Origin: an uncultured Erysipelotrichaceae bacterium
GTDB taxonomy: Bacteria; Bacillota_I; Bacilli_A; RF39; UBA660
Assembly: GCA_902797415.1 (NCBI GenBank)
Contig: CADBSQ010000086.1
Location: 1 to 7,700 of the forward strand
Direction: 5' to 3'
Length of the DNA stretch: 7,700 nt
Positions 6,035 through 7,700 of the stretch are shown here, in pieces. A program made the translations under genes and the position numbers. Below the pieces are notes generated by a model that was not told the origin of the DNA, made no database searches, and worked only from the letters and a program-made list of their open reading frames with translations. How positions within the stretch are numbered: the stretch's first letter is position 1; the number at the start of each line of letters is the position of its first letter.

Positions 6035-7225
6035 ATGGTTTTTATTTATTATGTTTTTCTACTAGTAATGCAAATATTTTTATTATTTAAAACTGTTAAA
6101 AATAATTATAAAAACAATTGGATAATTTTGTTCACAACTATCGGTCTATCAATGATGAGTGTTGGACTTTTGTTTGTAACATCCATATTAAGCGCTCACT
6201 TTATAGGTTGGAATGTTTTAGTGTATATAGTTCTTTCTCTGATAGCAGCAGTTCTTTATTTTTTGATGCTTATAATTAGTCTAATAATGAGATTAATTTG
6301 TGGAAGCAAAAAGTCAAACAGTAGCTTTAAAAATATTTTTAATATTTGCATTGTAGTAATTATTGTTTCGTTAATATTTACAGTTACTATAGAAAGTATT
6401 CCCTATATAATTAAGGAACGAAACGATAAAATAAATATGAACAATGCTCAGGAAAAAGTAATTGAAATCTTAAATCAAAAATATGGTAATGGACAATTTA
6501 AAATTGAAAAAATGGAAGAAGCTAATGTATGTAAGGATTGTATGTGGTTATCAAAGATTGATGGATATAAATTTACAATTAGTACAAGTTACATGAATAG
6601 TGATTTTACTGTTGATATGGAAAAATCAAACTTAAAGATTTCAAATGATGAATTCTTAGATGATTATTACAAAGAAAAAAATGGGATAGAAAACTTAGAA
6701 GATTATATACAAGAATACAAATTAGATCAATTAAATAAGGAAGTATCTAATCATTATAATGTAACAATTTCATTTAATAATGTATTTGTTAAAGACTTTG
6801 AAAAAAAAGATTATGAGCGAGTGCCAAGTTTGGATGAACTAGCTAAAAACGTAAGATTACTCGATCCAAAAGTAGAAATAAATGAAAATCTAACATCAAA
6901 AGATGCCCTATTAAACTATTTAGTTGATTTCACCAGTTATTTTATAAGTGATCTTGATACTTCAAATTTCGAGTACTCACAAACGAGCAAGTACTTTAGA
7001 TATAAGTACGATTACTCAAAGTTAGGAGTGACTAATTATTCGGATCAATATAATGGTTATGGTGGTTACGTCTTAGCAGGTGATTATAAATATTCTGAAG
7101 AAAAAGGTCATTATGTTATTGAAAACGAAGATAGTATAATAAGAATAAACATCATGGGCGATGTTAAAACATTAAATAAAGAAGACGTTTTAAAAAAGAC
7201 AATTACAGGTAATACAGACCTTTAA
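6035..7225 (+). CDS. Four-helix membrane protein with large outer domain, unknown function
   Basis: I do not recognise this 396-residue protein. Hydrophobic segments at about 2-19, 29-53, 59-86 and 101-126 are transmembrane helices. Positive loops (KTVKNNYKNN and the GSKKSN region) fall on one side, predicting both ends outside. Residues about 130-396 then form a soluble extracytoplasmic domain rich in Asp, Lys, Asn and Tyr. It contains one CxxC pair (CKDCMW, cysteines 166 and 169) and a Tyr/Gly-rich stretch (about 315-355). I chose the ATG at 6035 because GGAG (6023-6026) lies eight bases upstream; an in-frame ATG at 6014 has no ribosome site. The gene follows the DUF2207 gene by 34 bp without a terminator between, suggesting an operon and a joint envelope role. 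Its last ten or so codons form half of the terminator hairpin at 7192-7236. Confidence 0.75.
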   Translation: MVFIYYVFLLVMQIFLLFKTVKNNYKNNWIILFTTIGLSMMSVGLLFVTSILSAHFIGWNVLVYIVLSLIAAVLYFLMLIISLIMRLICGSKKSNSSFKNIFNICIVVIIVSLIFTVTIESIPYIIKERNDKINMNNAQEKVIEILNQKYGNGQFKIEKMEEANVCKDCMWLSKIDGYKFTISTSYMNSDFTVDMEKSNLKISNDEFLDDYYKEKNGIENLEDYIQEYKLDQLNKEVSNHYNVTISFNNVFVKDFEKKDYERVPSLDELAKNVRLLDPKVEINENLTSKDALLNYLVDFTSYFISDLDTSNFEYSQTSKYFRYKYDYSKLGVTNYSDQYNGYGGYVLAGDYKYSEEKGHYVIENEDSIIRINIMGDVKTLNKEDVLKKTITGNTDL

Positions 7226-7236
7226 TTGTCTTTTTT
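7192..7236. terminator. Strong bidirectional terminator shared by convergent genes
   Basis: A perfect 14-bp stem (7192-7205 against 7223-7236) is extended, after one C/T mismatch, by AGGT/ACCT (7207-7210 with 7218-7221), closing on a 7-base loop. A-run and T-run ends give a U-tract in both directions. It ends transcription of the four-helix membrane gene (plus) and of the small gene ending at 7243 (minus). Bases 7192-7225, including the TAA stop, are coding. Confidence 0.85.
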
Positions 7237-7242
7237 ATTGTA

Positions 7243-7605
7243 TTAATCTATGTATAAATAACATCCCTTTTCTTCTGATTTAATATTTCCATCCTTATCA
7301 ATGAAAGTGTTGGAAAGATTATTTTGAAAGCATACCCAATCCGTTTGGACTATATTGTTAGTATCAAATGTAAAACATTCATTTGGTACATACCCTAACC
7401 CACTGTAATCGTAATATAGTAAAAAATCTTCTGAAATATTATCAGGATTATTTCTATTCCTATTTACATATTCTTCAAAAGTATCATCCGGTAAATATTC
7501 AAAAGTTACTTTTTGCCATGGATTGCCAGTGTTAATGTAACATAGCTTGGGATTAGCTTTTTTAATTTTCCAGATGAAACAAAAAATACAGAAACTCAGA
7601 TGCAT
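7243..7605 (-). CDS. Small hypothetical protein, translationally coupled to the upstream gene
   Basis: I do not recognise this 120-residue product. It begins MHLSFCIFCFIWKIKK, a short Cys/Phe-rich hydrophobic stretch too brief for a normal transmembrane helix. It continues as an acidic, Asn/Asp/Tyr-rich region with scattered cysteines, aromatic segments (EDFLLYYDYSGLGYVP) and a C-terminal CYLYID. The start is uncertain. ATG 7605 overlaps the stop of the preceding gene as TGATG, which favours coupled re-initiation. An in-frame ATG at 7623 directly follows an in-frame TGA and would overlap that gene by 19 bases. Neither has a Shine-Dalgarno site. Transcription ends at the shared hairpin 7192-7236. 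Acidic small genes coupled to a larger partner can be immunity proteins or accessory subunits, but nothing here decides that. Confidence 0.6.
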   Translation of the reverse strand: MHLSFCIFCFIWKIKKANPKLCYINTGNPWQKVTFEYLPDDTFEEYVNRNRNNPDNISEDFLLYYDYSGLGYVPNECFTFDTNNIVQTDWVCFQNNLSNTFIDKDGNIKSEEKGCYLYID

Positions 7606-7700
7606 CAAGAATTTAATATCCATTCAATAATTAATTTTTTGATTTCATAATATTCTTGTTCCTCAAATTGCATATTTGCTATACAAAATCTTTTTGATGC
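7605..7700 (-). CDS. 3' end of a gene entering from the right edge
   Basis: Reading leftward from base 7700 the frame is open for 31 codons and ends at TGA (7607-7605). The residues (…FCIANMQFEEQEYYEIKKL, then IIEWILNS) look like a genuine amphipathic protein C-terminus, rich in Glu, Lys and Ile with no low-complexity bias. An internal ATG in the same frame is preceded by no ribosome site, so an incoming longer gene is more likely than a mini-gene. The family cannot be named. Its stop overlaps the ATG of the next gene by one base (TGATG), implying an operon. Confidence 0.6.
   Translation of the reverse strand, partial: ASKRFCIANMQFEEQEYYEIKKLIIEWILNS

Noticed and set aside
1..7700. Alternative genetic code (TGA as Trp)
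   Set aside because: All tryptophans inspected are TGG, and TGA ends the gene at 7605 in a sensible TGATG overlap.

Overview
The window is very A+T-rich DNA (G+C about 30% or lower by eye) with AGGAG-type ribosome binding sites, AGA arginine codons, TAA/TGA stops and TGG for every tryptophan. This suggests a low-G+C Gram-positive lineage (Bacillota, or a Bacilli/Mycoplasmatota-like gut relative) using the standard bacterial code. The exact taxon cannot be read from this window. I see no tRNA, rRNA, CRISPR array, insertion sequence or phage structural gene.

Left part (1-1475, minus strand): a YbjQ/UPF0145 gene is followed after 9 bp by a membrane-anchored XRE-type regulator with a cysteine-containing outer domain. 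After an 87-bp gap holding its own promoter comes the start of a predicted lipoprotein, probably rhodanese-like, which runs off the left edge.

Middle (1594-3606): a histidine-phosphatase gene (plus) converges on a tandem-HTH regulator gene (minus). The two stop codons share a TTAA, and the phosphatase terminator lies inside the end of the regulator gene. The regulator diverges from a gene for a zinc-ribbon / two-helix membrane / PASTA-like / double-Ltp protein. The 131 bp between them contain a perfect 11-bp inverted repeat with a 9-nt spacer. Ltp domains are best known from a phage superinfection-exclusion lipoprotein, so this regulator plus Ltp pair is the most interesting unit here. Its role in phage defence is inference.

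Right part (3667-7700): a DUF2207 membrane protein with an extra N-terminal extracytoplasmic domain is followed, 34 bp later, by a four-helix membrane protein with a large outer domain that I do not recognise. They look like a two-gene operon ending in a strong bidirectional hairpin built into the last codons of the second gene. Facing them on the minus strand are the last 31 codons of a gene entering from the right edge and a small unrecognised gene whose start overlaps that gene's stop (TGATG).

Overall this is a cell-envelope and small-regulator neighbourhood made of several short, separately promoted transcription units. Every intergenic stretch is under 150 bp.
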